Below are positions 1-15,540 of a stretch of 64,000 nucleotides of DNA, in pieces; the stretch's first letter is position 1, and each line of letters starts with the position of its first letter. Made by a program: the position numbers and the translations under genes. Origin of the DNA: Bathymodiolus brooksi (lineage: Eukaryota; Mollusca; Bivalvia; Mytilida; Modiolidae); assembly GCA_963680875.1 (NCBI GenBank), contig OY804577.1, forward strand, positions 148,322,196 through 148,386,195, given 5' to 3'. A model generated the notes under the pieces. It made no database searches and was not told the origin of the DNA. It was given only the letters and a program-made list of their open reading frames with translations.

Positions 1-3000
1 AGCTGTACATCATATATTAGAACCCCATGTATGATTAGTTTACTCTCTGTACAAGCCGTACATCATATATTAGAACCCAATGTATGATTAGTTTACCCTC
101 TGTACAAGCCGTACATCATATATTAGAAACCCATGTATGATTAGTTTACCCTCTGCGGACAAGCCGTACATCATATATTATATCCCCATGTATGATTAGT
201 TTATCCTCTGCGGACAAGCCGTACATCATATATTAGAACCCCATGTATGATTAGTTTACCCTCTGTACAAGCCGTACATCATATATTAGAACCCCATTGT
301 ATGATTAGTTTACCCTCTGTGTACAAGCCGTACATCATATATTAGAACCCCATGTATGATTAGTTTACCCTCTGTGTACAAGCCGTACATCCTATACTAG
401 AACCCCATGTATGATTAGTTTACCCTCTGTGTACAAGCCGTACATCATATATTAGAACCCCATGTATGATTAAATTACCCTCTGTGTACAAGCCGTACAT
501 CATATATTAGAACCCCATGTATGATTAGTTTAACTTCTGCGTACAAGCCGTACATCATATACTAGAACCCCATGTATGATTAGTTTACCCTCTGTGTACA
601 AGACGTACATCATATATTAGAACCCCATGTATGATTAGTATACCCTCTGTGTACAAGCCGTACATCATATACTAGAACCCCATGTATGATTAGTTTACCC
701 TCTGTGTACATGCAGTAAATCATATATTAGAACCCCATGTATGATTAGTTTACCCTCTGTGTACAAGCCGTATATCATATATTAGAACCCCATGTATGAT
801 TAGTTTACCCTCTGTGTACAAGCCGTACATCATATATTAGAACCCCATGTATGATTAGTTTACCCTCTGTGTACAAGCCTTACATCATATATTAGAACCC
901 CATGTATGATTAGTTTACGCTCTGTGTACAAGCCGTACATCATATATTAGAACCCCATGTATGATTAGTTTACCCTCTGTGTACAAGCCGTACATCATAT
1001 ACTAGAACCCCATGTATGATTAGTTTACCCTCTGTGTACAAGCCGTACATCATATATTAGAACCCCATGTATGATTAGTTTACCTTCTGCGTACAAGCCG
1101 TACATCATATACTAGAACCCCATGTATGATTAGTTTACCCTCTGTGTACAAGCCGTACATCATATATTAGAACCCCATGTATGATTAGTTTACCCTCTGT
1201 GTACAAGCCGTACATCATATACTAGAACCCGATGTATGATTAGTTTACCCTCTGTGTACAAGTCGTACATCATATATTAGAACCACATGTATGATTGGTT
1301 TACCCTCTGTGTACAAGCCGTATATCATATATTAGAACCCCATGTATGATTAGTTTACGCTCTGTGTACAAGCCGTACATCATATATTAGAACCCCATGT
1401 ATGATTAGTTTACCCTCTGTACAAGCCGTACATCATATATTAGAACCCCATGTATGATTAGTTTACCCCCTGCCTACAAGCCGTACATCATATATCAGAA
1501 CCCCATGTATGATTAGTTTACCCTCTGTACAAGCCGTACATCATATATTAGAACCCCATGTATGATTAGTTTACCCTCTGTACAAGCCCTACATCATATA
1601 TTAGAACCCCATGTATGATTAGTTTACCTTCTGCGTACAAGCAGTACATCATATATTAGAACCCCATGTATGATTAGTTTACCCTCTGTGTACAAGCCGT
1701 ACATCATATACTAGAACCCCATGTATGATTAGTTTACCCTCTGTGTACAAGCCGTACATCATATATTAGAACCCCATGTATGATTAGTTTACCCTCTGCG
1801 TACAAGCCGTACATCATATACTAGAACCCCATGTATGATTAGTTTACACTCTGCGTACAAGCCGTACATCATATATTAGAACCCCATGTATGATTAGTTT
1901 ACCCTCAGTGTACAAGCCGTATATCATATATTAGAACCCCATGTATGATTAGTTTACGCTCTGTGTACAAGCCGTACGTCATATACTAGAACCCCATGTA
2001 TGATTAGTTTACCCTCTGTACAAGCCGTACATCATATATTAGAACCCCATGTATGTTTAGTTTACCTTCTGCGTACAAGCCGTACATCATATAATAGAAC
2101 CCCATGTATGATTAGTTTACCCTCTGCGTACAAGCCGTACATCATATATTAGAACCCCATGTATGATTAGTTTACCCTCTGCGTACAAGCTGTACGTCAT
2201 ATACTAGAACCCCATGTACGATTAGTCTACCCTCTGCGTACAAGCTGTACATCATATATTAGAACCCCATGTATGATTAGTCTACCCTCTGCGTACAAGC
2301 TGTACATCATATATTAGAACCCCATGTATGATTAGTTTACCCTCTGTACAAGCCGTACATCATATATTAGAACCCCATGTATGATTAGTTTACCATCTGC
2401 GTACAAGCCGTACATCATATACTAGAACCACATGTATGATTAGTTTACCCTCTGCGCACAAGCCGTACGTCATATACTAGAACCCCATGTATGATTAGTC
2501 TACCCTCTGCGTACAAGCTGTACATCATATATTTGAATCCCATGTATGATTAGTTTACCTTCTGCGTACAAGCCGTACATCATATATTAGAACCCCATGT
2601 ATGATTAATCTACCCTCTCCGTACAAGCCGTACATCATATATTAGAACCCCATGTATGATTAGTTTACCTTCTGCGTACAAGCCGTACATCATATATTAG
2701 AACCCCATGTATGATTAGTTTACCCTCTGCGTACAAGCCGTACATCATATATTAGAAACCCATGTATGATTAGTTTACCTTCTGCGTACAAGCTGTACAT
2801 CATATACTAGAACCCCATGTATGATTAGTCTACCCTCTGCGTACAAGCCGTACATCATATATTAGAACCCCATGTATGATTAATCTACCCTCTGCGTACA
2901 AGCCGTACATCATATATTAGAACCCCATGTATGATTAGTTTACCTTCTGCGTACAAGCCGTACATCATATATTAGAACCCCATGTATGATTAGTTTACCC

Positions 3001-5007
3001 TCTGTACAAGCCGTACATCATATATTAGAACTCCATGTATGATTAGTTTAACCTCTGCGTACAAGCTGTACATCATATATTAGAACCCCATGTATGATTA
3101 GTTTACCCTCTGTACAAGCCGTATATCATATATTAGAACCCCATGTATGATTAGATTACCCTCTGTACAAGCCGTACATCATATATTAGAACCCCATGTA
3201 TGATTAGTTTGACCTCTGCTTACAAGCCGTACATCATATATTAGAACCCCATGTATGATTAGTTTACCCTCTGTACAAGCCGTACATCATATATTAGAAC
3301 CCCATGTATGATTAATTTACCCTCTGTGTACAAGCCGTACATCATATATTAGAACCCCATGTATGATTAGTTTACCCTCTGTGTACAAGCCGTATATCAT
3401 ATATTAGAACCCCATGTATGATTAGTTTACGCTCTGTGTACAAGCCGAACATCATATATTAGAACCCCATTTATGATTAGTTTACCCTCTGTGTACAAGC
3501 CGTACATCATATACTAGAACCCCATGTATGATTAGTTTACCCTCTGTGTACAAGCCGTACATCATATATTAGAACCCCATGCATGATTAGTTTACCTTCT
3601 GCGTACAAGCCGTACATCATATACTAGAACCCCATGTATGATTAGTTTACCCTCTGTGTACAAGCCGTACATCATATATTAGAACCCCATGTATGATTAG
3701 TTTACCCTCTGTGTACAAGCCGTACATCATATACTAGAACCCCATGTATGATTAGTTTACCCTCTGTGTACAAGCCGTACATCATATATTAGAACCCCAT
3801 GTATGATTAGTTTACCCTCTGTGTACAAGCCGTATATCATATATTAGAACCCCATGTATGATTAGTTTACGCTCTGTGTACAAGCCGTACATCATATATT
3901 AGAACCCCATGTATGATTAGTTTACCCTCTGTACAAGCCGTACATCATATATTAGAACCCAATGTATGATTAGTTTACCCTCTGCGTACAAGCCGTACAT
4001 CATATATTAGAACCCCATGTATGATTAGTTTACGCTCTGTACAAGCCGTACATCATATATTAGAACCCCATGTATGATTAGTTTACCCTCTGTACAAGCC
4101 GTACATCATATATTAGAACCCCATGTATGATTAGTTTACCTTCTGCGTACAAGCCGTACATCATATATTAGAACCCCATGTATGATTAGTTTACCCTCTG
4201 TGTACAAGCCGTACATCATATACTAGAACCCCATGTATGATTAATTTACCCTCTGTGTACAAGCCGTACATCATATATTAGAACCCCATGTATGATTAGT
4301 TTACCCTCTGCATACACGCCGTACATCATATATTAGAACCCCATGTATGATTAGTTTACCCTCTGTGTACAAGCCGTATATCATATATTAGAACCCTATG
4401 TATGATTAGTTTACGCTCTGTGTACAAGCCGTACGTCATATACTAGATCCCCATGTATGATTAGTTTACCCTCTGTACAAGCCGTACATCATATACTAGA
4501 ACTCCATGTATGATTAGTTTACCCTCTGTACAAGCCGTACATCATATATTAGAACCCCATGTATGATTAGTTTACCTTCTGCGTACAAGCCGTACATCAT
4601 ATAATAGAACCCCATGTATGATTAGTTTACCCTCTGCGTACAAGGCGTACATCATATATTAGAACCACATGTATGATTAGTTTACCCTCTGCGTACAAGC
4701 CGTACGTCATATACTAGAACCCCATGTATGATTAGTCTACCCTCTGCGTACAAGCTGTACATCATATATTAGAACCCCATGTATGATTAGTCTACCCTTT
4801 GCGTACAAGCTGTACATCATATATTAGAACCCCATGTATGATTAGTCTACCCTCTGTACAAGCCGTACATCATATATTAGAACCCATATATGATTAATCT
4901 ACCCTCTGTACAATCCGTACATCATATATTAGAACTCCATGTATGATTAGTTTACCCTCTGCGTACAAGCTGTACATCATATATTAGAACCCCATGTATG
5001 ATTAGTT

Positions 5008-8000
5008 TACTCTCTGTACAAGCCGTACATCATATATTAGAACCCAATGTATGATTAGTTTACCCTCTGTACAAGCCGTACATCATATATTAGAAACCCA
5101 TGTATGATTAGTTTACCCTCTGCGTACAAGCTGTACATCATATATTATATCCCCATGTATGATTAGTTTATCCTCTGCGGACAAGCCGTACATCATATAT
5201 TAGAACCCCATGTATGATTAGTTTACCCTCTGTACAAGCCGTACATCATATATTAGAACCCCATTGTATGATTAGTTTACCCTCTGTGTACAAGCCGTAC
5301 ATCATATATTAGAACCCCATGTATGATTAGTTTACCCTCTGTGTACAAGCCGTACATCATATACTAGAACCCCATGTATGATTAGTTTACCCTCTGTGTA
5401 CAAGCCGTACATCATATATTAGAACCCCATGTATGATTAGTTTACCCTCTGTGTACAAGCCGTACATCATATATTAGAACCCCATGTATGATTAGTTTAC
5501 GCTCTGTGTACAAGCCGTACATCATATATTAGAACCCCATGTATGATTAGTTTACCCTCTGTGTTCAAGACGTACATAATATACTAGAAACCCATGTATG
5601 ATTAGTTTACCCTCTGTGTACAAGCCGTACATCATATATTATAACCCAATGTATGATTAGTTTACCTTCTGCGTACAAGCCGTACATCATATATTAGAAC
5701 CCCATGTATGATTAGTTTAACCTCTGCTTACAAGCCGTACATCATATATTAGAATCCCATGTATGATTAGTTTATCCTCTGCGTACAAGCCGTACATCAT
5801 ATATTAGAACCCCATGTATGATTAGTTTACCCTCTGTACAAGCCGTACATCATATATTAGAACCCCATGTATGATTAATTTACCCTCTGTGTACAAGCCG
5901 TACATCATATATTAGAACCCCATGTATGATTAGTTTACCCTCTGTGTACAAGCCGTATATCATATATTAGAACCCCATGTATGATTAGTTTACGCTCTGT
6001 GTACAAGCCGAACATCATATATTAGAACCCCATTTATGATTAGTTTACCCTTTGTGTACAAGCCGTACATCATAAACTAGAACCCCATGTATGATTAGTT
6101 TACCCTCTGTGTACAAGCCGTACATCATATATTAGAACCCCATGCATGATTAGTTTACCTTCTGCGTACAAGCCGTACATCATATACTAGAACCCCATGT
6201 ATGATTAGTTTACCCTCTGTGTACAAGCCGTACATCATATATTAGAACCCCATGTATGATTAGTTTACCCTCTGTGTACAAGCCGTACATCATATACTAG
6301 AACCCCATATATGATTAGTTTACCCTCTGTGTACAAGCCGTACATCATATATTAGAACCCCATGTATGATTAGTTTACCCTCTGTGTACAAGCCGTATAT
6401 CATATATTAGAACCCCATGTATGATTAGTTTACGCTCTGTGTACAAGCCGTACATCATATATTAGAACCCCATGTATGATTAGTTTACCCTCTGTACAAG
6501 CCGTACATCATATATTAGAACCCAATGTATGATTAGTTTACCCTCTGCGTACAAGCCGTACATCATATATTAGAACCCCATGTATGATTAGTTTACGCTC
6601 TGTACAAGCCGTACATCATATATTAGAACCCCATGTATGATTAGTTTACCCTCTGTACAAGCCGTACATCATATATTAGAACCCCATGTATAATTAGTTT
6701 ACCTTCTGCGTACAAGCCGTACATCATATATTAGAACCCCATGTATGATTAGTTTACCCTCTGTGTACAAGCCGTACATCATATACTAGAACCCCATGTA
6801 TGATTAATTTACCCTCTGTGTACAAGCCGTACATCATATATTAGAACCCCATGTATGATTAGTTTACCCTCTGCGTACACGCCGTACATCATATATTAGA
6901 ACCCCATGTATGATTAGTTTACCCTCTGTGTACAAGCCGTATATCATATATTAGAACCCCATGTATGATTAGTTTACGCTCTGTGTACAAGCCGTACGTC
7001 ATATACTAGATCCCCATGTATGATTAGTTTACCCTCTGTACAAGCCGTACATCATATACTAGAACTCCATGTATGATTAGTTTACCCTCTGTACAAGCCG
7101 TACATCATATATTAGAACCCCATGTATGATTAGTTTACCTTCTGCGTACAAGCCGTACATCATATAATAGAACCCCATGTATGATTAGTTTACCCTCTGC
7201 GTACAAGCCGTACATCATATATTAGAACCCCATGTATGATTAGTTTACCCTCTGCGTACAAGCCGTACGTCATATACTAGAACCCCATGTATGATTAGTC
7301 TACCCTCTCCGTACAAGCTGTACATCATATATTAGAACCCCATGTATGATTAGTCTACCCTTTGCGTACAAGCTGTACATCATATATTAGAACCCCATGT
7401 ATGATTAGTCTACCCTCTGTACAAGCCGTACATCATATATTAGAACCCATATATGATTAATCTAACCTCTGTACAATCCGTACATCATATATTAGAACTC
7501 CATGTATGATTAGTTTACCCTCTGCGTACAAGCTGTACATCATATATTAGAACCCCATGTATGATTAGTTTACTCTCTGTACAAGCCGTACATCATATAT
7601 TAGAACCCAATGTATGATTAGTTTACCCTCTGTACAAGCCGTACATCATATATTAGAAACCCATGTATGATTAGTTTACCCTCTGCGTACAAGCTGTACA
7701 TCATATATTATATCCCCATGTATGATTAGTTTATCCTCTGCGGACAAGCCGTACATCATATATTAGAACCCCATGTATGATTAGTTTACCCTATGTACAA
7801 GCCGTACATCATATATTAGAACCCCATTGTATGATTAGTTTACCCTCTGTGTACAAGCCGTACATCATATATTAGAACCCCATGTATGATTAGTTTACCC
7901 TCTGTGTACAAGCCGTACATCATATACTAGAACCCCATGTATGATTAGTTTACCCTCTGTGTACAAGCCGTACATCATATATTAGAACCCCATGTATGAT

Positions 8001-11000
8001 TAGTTTACCCTCTGTGCACAAGCCGTACATCATATATTAGAACCCCATGTATGATTAGTTTACGCTCTGTGTACAAGCCGTACATCATATATTAGAACCC
8101 CATGTATGATTAGTTTACCCTCTGTGTTCAAGACGTACATAATATACTAGAAACCCATGTATGATTAGTTTACCCTTTGTGTACAAGCCGTACATCATAT
8201 ATTAGAACCCAATGTATGATTAGTTTACCTTCTGCGTACAAGCCGTACATCATATACTAGAACCCCATGTATGATTAGTTTACCCTCTGTGTACAAGACG
8301 TACATCATATATTAGAACCCCATGTATGATTAGTATACCCTCTGTGTACAAGCCGTACATCATATACTAGAACCCCATGTATGATTAGTTTACCCTCTGT
8401 GTACATGCCGTAAATCATATATTAGAACCCCAGGTATGATTAGTTTACCCTCTGTGTACAAGCCGTATATCATATATTAGAACCCCATGTATGATTAGTT
8501 TACCCTCTGTGTACAAGCCGTATATCATATATTAGAACCCCATGTATGATTAGTTTACCCTCTGTGTACAAGCCTTACATCATATATTAGAACCCCATGT
8601 ATGATTAGTTTACGCTCTGTGTACAAGCCGTACATCATATATTAGAACCCCATGTATGATTAGTTTACCCTCTGTGTACAAGCCGTACATCATATACTAG
8701 AACCCCATGTATGATTAGTTTACCCTCTGTGTACAAGCCGTACATCATATATTAGAACCCCATGTATGATTAGTTTACCCTCTGCGTACAAGCCGTACAT
8801 CATATATTAGAACCCCATGTATGATTAGTTTACCCTCTGTGTACAAGCCGTACATCATATACTAGAACCCCATGTATGATTAGTTTACCCTCTGTGTACA
8901 AGCCGTACATCATATATTAGAACCCCATGTATGATTAGTTTACCCTCTGTACAAGCCGTACATCATATATTAGAACCCAATGTATGATTAGTTTACCCTC
9001 TGCGTACAAGCCGTACATCATATATTAGAACCCCATGTATGATTAGTTTACGCTCTGTACAAGCCGTACATCATATATTAGAACCCCATGTATGATTAGT
9101 TTACCCTCTGTACAAGCCGTACATCATATATTAGAACCCCATGTATAATTAGTTTACCTTCTGCGTACAAGCCGTACATCATATATTAGAACCCCATGTA
9201 TGATTAGTTTACCCTCTGTGTACAAGCCGTACATCATATACTAGAACCCCATGTATGATTAATTTACCCTCTGTGTACAAGCCGTACATCATATATTAGA
9301 ACCCCATGTATGATTAGTTTACCCTCTGCGTACACGCCGTACATCATATATTAGAACCCCATGTATGATTAGTTTACCCTCTGTGTACAAGCCGTATATC
9401 ATATATTAGAACCCCATGTATGATTAGTTTACGCTCTGTGTACAAGCCGTACGTCATATACTAGATCCCCATGTATGATTAGTTTACCCTCTGTACAAGC
9501 CGTACATCATATACTAGAACTCCATGTATGATTAGTTTACCCTCTGTACAAGCCGTACATCATATATTAGAACCCCATGTATGATTAGTTTACCTTCTGC
9601 GTACAAGCCGTACATCATATAATAGAACCCCATGTATGATTAGTTTACCCTCTGCGTACAAGCCGTACATCATATATTAGAACCCCATGTATGATTAGTT
9701 TACCCTCTGCGCACAAGCCGTACGTCATATACTAGAACCCCATGTATGATTAGTCTACCCTCTCCGTACAAGCTGTACATCATATATTAGAACCCCATGT
9801 ATGATTAGTCTACCCTTTGCGTACAAGCTGTACATCATATATTAGAACCCCATGTATGATTAGTCTACCCTCTGTACAAGCCGTACATCATATATTAGAA
9901 CCCATATATGATTAATCTACCCTCTGTACAATCCGTACATCATATATTAGAACTCCATGTATGATTAGTTTACCCTCTGCGTACAAGCTGTACATCATAT
10001 ATTAGAACCCCATGTATGATTAGTTTACTCTCTGTACAAGCCGTACATCATATATTAGAACCCAATGTATGATTAGTTTACCCTCTGTACAAGCCGTACA
10101 TCATATATTAGAAACCCATGTATGATTAGTTTACCCTCTGCGTACAAGCTGTACATCATATATTATATCCCCATGTATGATTAGTTTATCCTCTGCGGAC
10201 AAGCCGTACATCATATATTAGAACCCCATGTATGATTAGTTTACCCTATGTACAAGCCGTACATCATATATTAGAACCCCATTGTATGATTAGTTTACCC
10301 TCTGTGTACAAGCCGTACATCATATATTAGAACCCCATGTATGATTAGTTTACCCTCTGTGTACAAGCCGTACATCATATACTAGAACCCCATGTATGAT
10401 TAGTTTACCCTCTGTGTACAAGCCGTACATCATATATTAGAACCCCATGTATGATTAGTTTACCCTCTGTGCACAAGCCGTACATCATATATTAGAACCC
10501 CATGTATGATTAGTTTACGCTCTGTGTACAAGCCGTACATCATATATTAGAACCCCATGTATGATTAGTTTACCCTCTGTGTTCAAGACGTACATAATAT
10601 ACTAGAAACCCATGTATGATTAGTTTACCCTTTGTGTACAAGCCGTACATCATATATTAGAACCCAATGTATGATTAGTTTACCTTCTGCGTACAAGCCG
10701 TACATCATATACTAGAACCCCATGTATGATTAGTTTACCCTCTGTGTACAAGACGTACATCATATATTAGAACCCCATGTATGATTAGTATACCCTCTGT
10801 GTACAAGCCGTACATCATATACTAGAACCCCATGTATGATTAGTTTACCCTCTGTGTACATGCCGTAAATCATATATTAGAACCCCAGGTATGATTAGTT
10901 TACCCTCTGTGTACAAGCCGTATATCATATATTAGAACCCCATGTATGATTAGTTTACCCTCTGTGTACAAGCCGTATATCATATATTAGAACCCCATGT

Positions 11001-12480
11001 ATGATTAGTTTACCCTCTGTGTACAAGCCTTACATCATATATTAGAACCCCATGTATGATTAGTTTACGCTCTGTGTACAAGCCGTACATCATATATTAG
11101 AACCCCATGTATGATTAGTTTACCCTCTGTGTACAAGCCGTACATCATATACTAGAACCCCATGTATGATTAGTTTACCCTCTGTGTACAAGCCGTACAT
11201 CATATATTAGAACCCCATGTATGATTAGTTTACCTTCTGCATACAAGCCGTACATCATATACTAGAACCCCATGTATGATTAGTTTACCCTCTGTGTACA
11301 AGACGTACATCATATATTAGAACCCCATGTATGATTAGTTTACCCTCTGTGTACAAGCCGTACATCATATACTAGAACCCCATGTATGATTAGTTTACCC
11401 TCTGTGTACAAGCGGTACATCATATATTAGAACCACATGTATGATTGGTTTACCCTCTGTGTACAAGCCGTATATCATATATTAGAACCCCATGTATGAT
11501 TAGTTTACGCTCTGTGTACAAGCCGTACATCATATATTAGAACCCCATGTATGATTAGTTTACGCTCTGTACAAGCCGTACATCATATATTAGAACCCCA
11601 TGTATGATTAGTTTACCCCCTGCCTACAAGCCGTACATCATATATCAGAACCCCATGTATGATTAGTTTACCCTCTGTACAAGCCGTACATCATATATTA
11701 GAACCCCATGTATGATTAGTTTACTCTCTGTACAAGCCGTACATCATATATTAGAACCCCATGTATGATTAGTTTACCTTCTGCGTACAAGCCGTACATC
11801 ATATATTAGAACCCCATGTATGATTAGTTTACCCTCTGTGTACAAGCCGTACATCATATACTAGAACCCCATGTATGATTAGTTTACCCTCTGTGTACAA
11901 GCCGTACATCATATATTAGAATCCCATGTATGATTAGTTTACCCTCTGCATACAAGCCGTACATCATATACTAGAACCCCATGTATGATTAGTTTACCCT
12001 CTGCGTACAAGCCGTACATCATATATTAGAACCCCATGTATGATTAGTTTACCCTCAGTGTACAAGCCGTATATCATATATTGGAACCCCATGTATGATT
12101 AGTTTACGCTCTGTGTACAAGCCGTACGTCATATACTAGAACCCCATGTATGATTAGTTTACCCTCTGTACAAGCCGTACATCATACACTAGAACCCCAT
12201 GTATGATTAGTTTACCCTCTGTACAAGCCGTACATCATATATTAGAACCCCATGTATGTTTAGTTTACCTTCTGCGTACAAGCCGTACATCATATAATAA
12301 AACCCCATGTATGATTAGTTTACCCTCTGCGTACAAGCCGTACATCATATATTAGAACCCCATGTATGATTAGTTTACCCTCTGCGTACAAGCTGTACGT
12401 CATATACTAGAACCCCATGTACGATTAGTCTACCCTCTGCGTACAAGCTGTACATCATATATTAGAACCCCATGTATGAT
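5008..12480. repeat. Higher-order repeat blocks of about 2.46-2.56 kb in the 55-bp satellite
   Basis: Rare variant monomers recur in the same order. TACTCTCTGT occurs at 41, 5008, 7571 and 10026. The TATTATATCCCC variant occurs near 175, 5145, 7707 and 10162. GTGTTCAAGACG occurs near 5561, 8121 and 10581. The spacings are 4967 (about two blocks), 2563 and 2455 bp, which points to duplication of blocks of about 45 monomers. The difference between 2563 and 2455 is about two monomers. Copies look nearly identical by eye, so the duplications are recent or homogenised. Confidence 0.85.
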
Positions 12481-15400
12481 TAGTCTACCCTCTGCATACA
12501 AGCTGTACATCATATATTAGAACCCCATGTATGATTAGTTTACCTTCTGCGTACAAGCCGTACATCATATATTGGAACCCCATGTATGATTAGTCTACCC
12601 TCTCCGTACAAGCCGTACATCATATATTAGAACCCCATGTATGATTAGTCTACCTTCTGCGTACAAGCCGTACATCATATATTAGAACCCCATGTATGAT
12701 TAGTTTACCCTCTGTGTACAAGCCGTACATCATATACTAGAACCCCATGTATGATTAGTTTACCCTCTGTGTACAAGCCGTACATCATATATTAGAACCC
12801 CAGGTATGATTAGTTTACCCTCTGCATACAAGCCGTACATCATATACTAGAACCCCATGTATGATTAGTTTACCCTCTGCGTACAAGCCGTACATCATAT
12901 ATTAGAACCCCATGTATGATTAGTTTACCCTCAGTGTACAAGCCGTATATCATATATTAGAACCCCATGTATGATTAGTTTACGCTCTGTGTACAAGCCG
13001 TACGTCATATACTAGAACCCCATGTATGATTAGTTTACCCTCTGTACAAGCCGTACATCATACACTAGAACCCCATGTATGATTAGTTTACCCTCTGTAC
13101 AAGCCGTACATCATATATTAGAACCCCATGTATGTTTAGTTTACCTTCTGCGTACAAGCCGTACATCATATAATAGAACCCCATGTATGATTAGTTTACC
13201 CTCTGCGTACAAGCCGTACATCATATATTAGAACCCCATGTATGATTAGTTTACCCTCTGCGTACAAGCTGTACGTCATATACTAGAACCCCATGTACGA
13301 TTAGTCTACCCTCTGCTTACAAGCTGTACATCATATATTAGAACCCCATGTATGATTAGTCTACCCTCTGCGTACAAGCTGTACATCATATATTAGAACC
13401 CCATGTATGATTAGTTTACCCTCTGTACAAGCCGTACATCATATATTAGAACCCCATGTATGATTAGTTTACCCTCTGCGTACAAGCCGTACATCATATA
13501 CTAGAACCACATGTATGATTAGTTTACCCTCTGCGCACAAGCCGTATGTCATATACTAGAACCCCATGTATGATTAGTCTACCCTCTGCGTACAAGCTGT
13601 ACATCATATATTTGAATCCCATGTATGATTAGTTTACCTTCTGCGTACAAGACGTACATCATATATTAGAACCCCATGTATGATTAGTCTACCCTCTACG
13701 TACAAGCCGTACATCATATATTAGAACCCCATGTATGATTAGTTTACCTTCTGCGTACAAGCCGTACATCATATATTAGAACCCCATGTATGATTAGTTT
13801 ACCCTCTGCGTACAAGCCGTACATCATATATTAGAAACCCATGTATGATTAGTTTACCTTCTGCGTACAAGCTGTACATCATATACTAGAACCCCATGTA
13901 TGATTAGTCTACCCTCTGTGTACAAGCCGTACATCATATATTAGAACCCCATGTATGATTAGTTTACCCTCTGTACAAGCCGTACATCATATACTAGAAC
14001 CCCATGTATGATTAGTTTACCTTCTGCGTACAAGCCGTACATCATATACTAGAACCCCATGTATGATTAGTTTACCCTCTGTACAAGCCGTACATCATAT
14101 ATTAGAACCCCATGTATGATTAGTTTACCCTCTGCGTACAAGCGGTACATCATATACTAGAACCCAATGTATGCTTAGTTTACCCTCTGTGTACAAGCCG
14201 TACATCATATACTAGAACTCCATGTATGATTAGTTTACCCTCTGCGTACAAGCCGTTCATCATATACTAGAACCCCATGTATGATTAGTTTACCCTCTGT
14301 ACAAGCCGTACATCATATATTAGAACCCCATGTATGATTAGTTTACCCTTTGCGTACAAGTCGTACATCATATACTAGAACCCCATGTATGATTAGTTTA
14401 CCCTCTGTACAAGCCGTACATCATATACTAGAACCCCATGTATGATTAGTTTACCTTCTGCGTACAAGCCGTACATCATATACTAGAACCCCATGTATGA
14501 TTAGTTTACCCTCTGTACAAGCCGTACATCATATATTAGAACCCCATGTATGATTAGTTTACCCTCTGTACAAGCCGTACATCATATATTAGAACCCCAT
14601 GTATGATTAGTTTACCCTCTGCGTACAAGCCGTACATCATATACTAGAACCCAATGTATGCTTAGTTTACCCTCTGTGTACAAGCCGTACATCATATACT
14701 AGAACCCCATGTATGATTAGTTTACCTTCTGCGTACAGGCCGTTCATCATATACTAGAACCCCATGTATGATTAGTTTACCCTCTGTACAAACCGTACAT
14801 CATATATTAGAACCCCATGTATGATTAGTTTACCCTCTGCGTACAAGCCGTACATCATATACTAGAACCCCATGTATGATTAGTTTACCCTTTGTACAAG
14901 CCGTACATCATATACTAGAACCCCATGTATGATTAGTTTACCTTCTGCGTACAAGCTGTACATCATATAATAGAACCCCATGTATGATTAGTTTACCCTC
15001 TGTACAAGCTGTACATCATATATTAGAACCCCATGTATGATTAGTTTACTTTCTGCGTACAAGCCGTACATCATATATTAGAACCCCATGTATGATTAGT
15101 TTACCTTCTGCGTACAAGCCGTACATCATATACTAGAACCCCATGTATGATTAGTTTACCCTCTGTACAAGCCGTACATCATATATTAGAACCCCATGTA
15201 TGATTAGATTACCCTCTGTGTACAAGCCGTACATCATATATTAGAACCCCATGTATGATTAGTTTACCCTCTGCGTACAAGCTGTACATCATATACTAGA
15301 ACCCCATGTATGATTAGTTTACCCTCTGCGTACAAGCCGTACATCATATAATAGAACGCCATGTATGATTAGTTTACCCTCTGCGTACAAGCCGTACATC

Positions 15401-15540
15401 ATATACTAGAACCCCATGTATGATTATTTTACCCTCTGCGTACAAGCCGTACATCATATATTAGAACCCCATGTATGATTAGTTTACCTTCTGCGTACAA
15501 GCCGTACATCATATATTAGAACTCCATGTATGATTAGTTT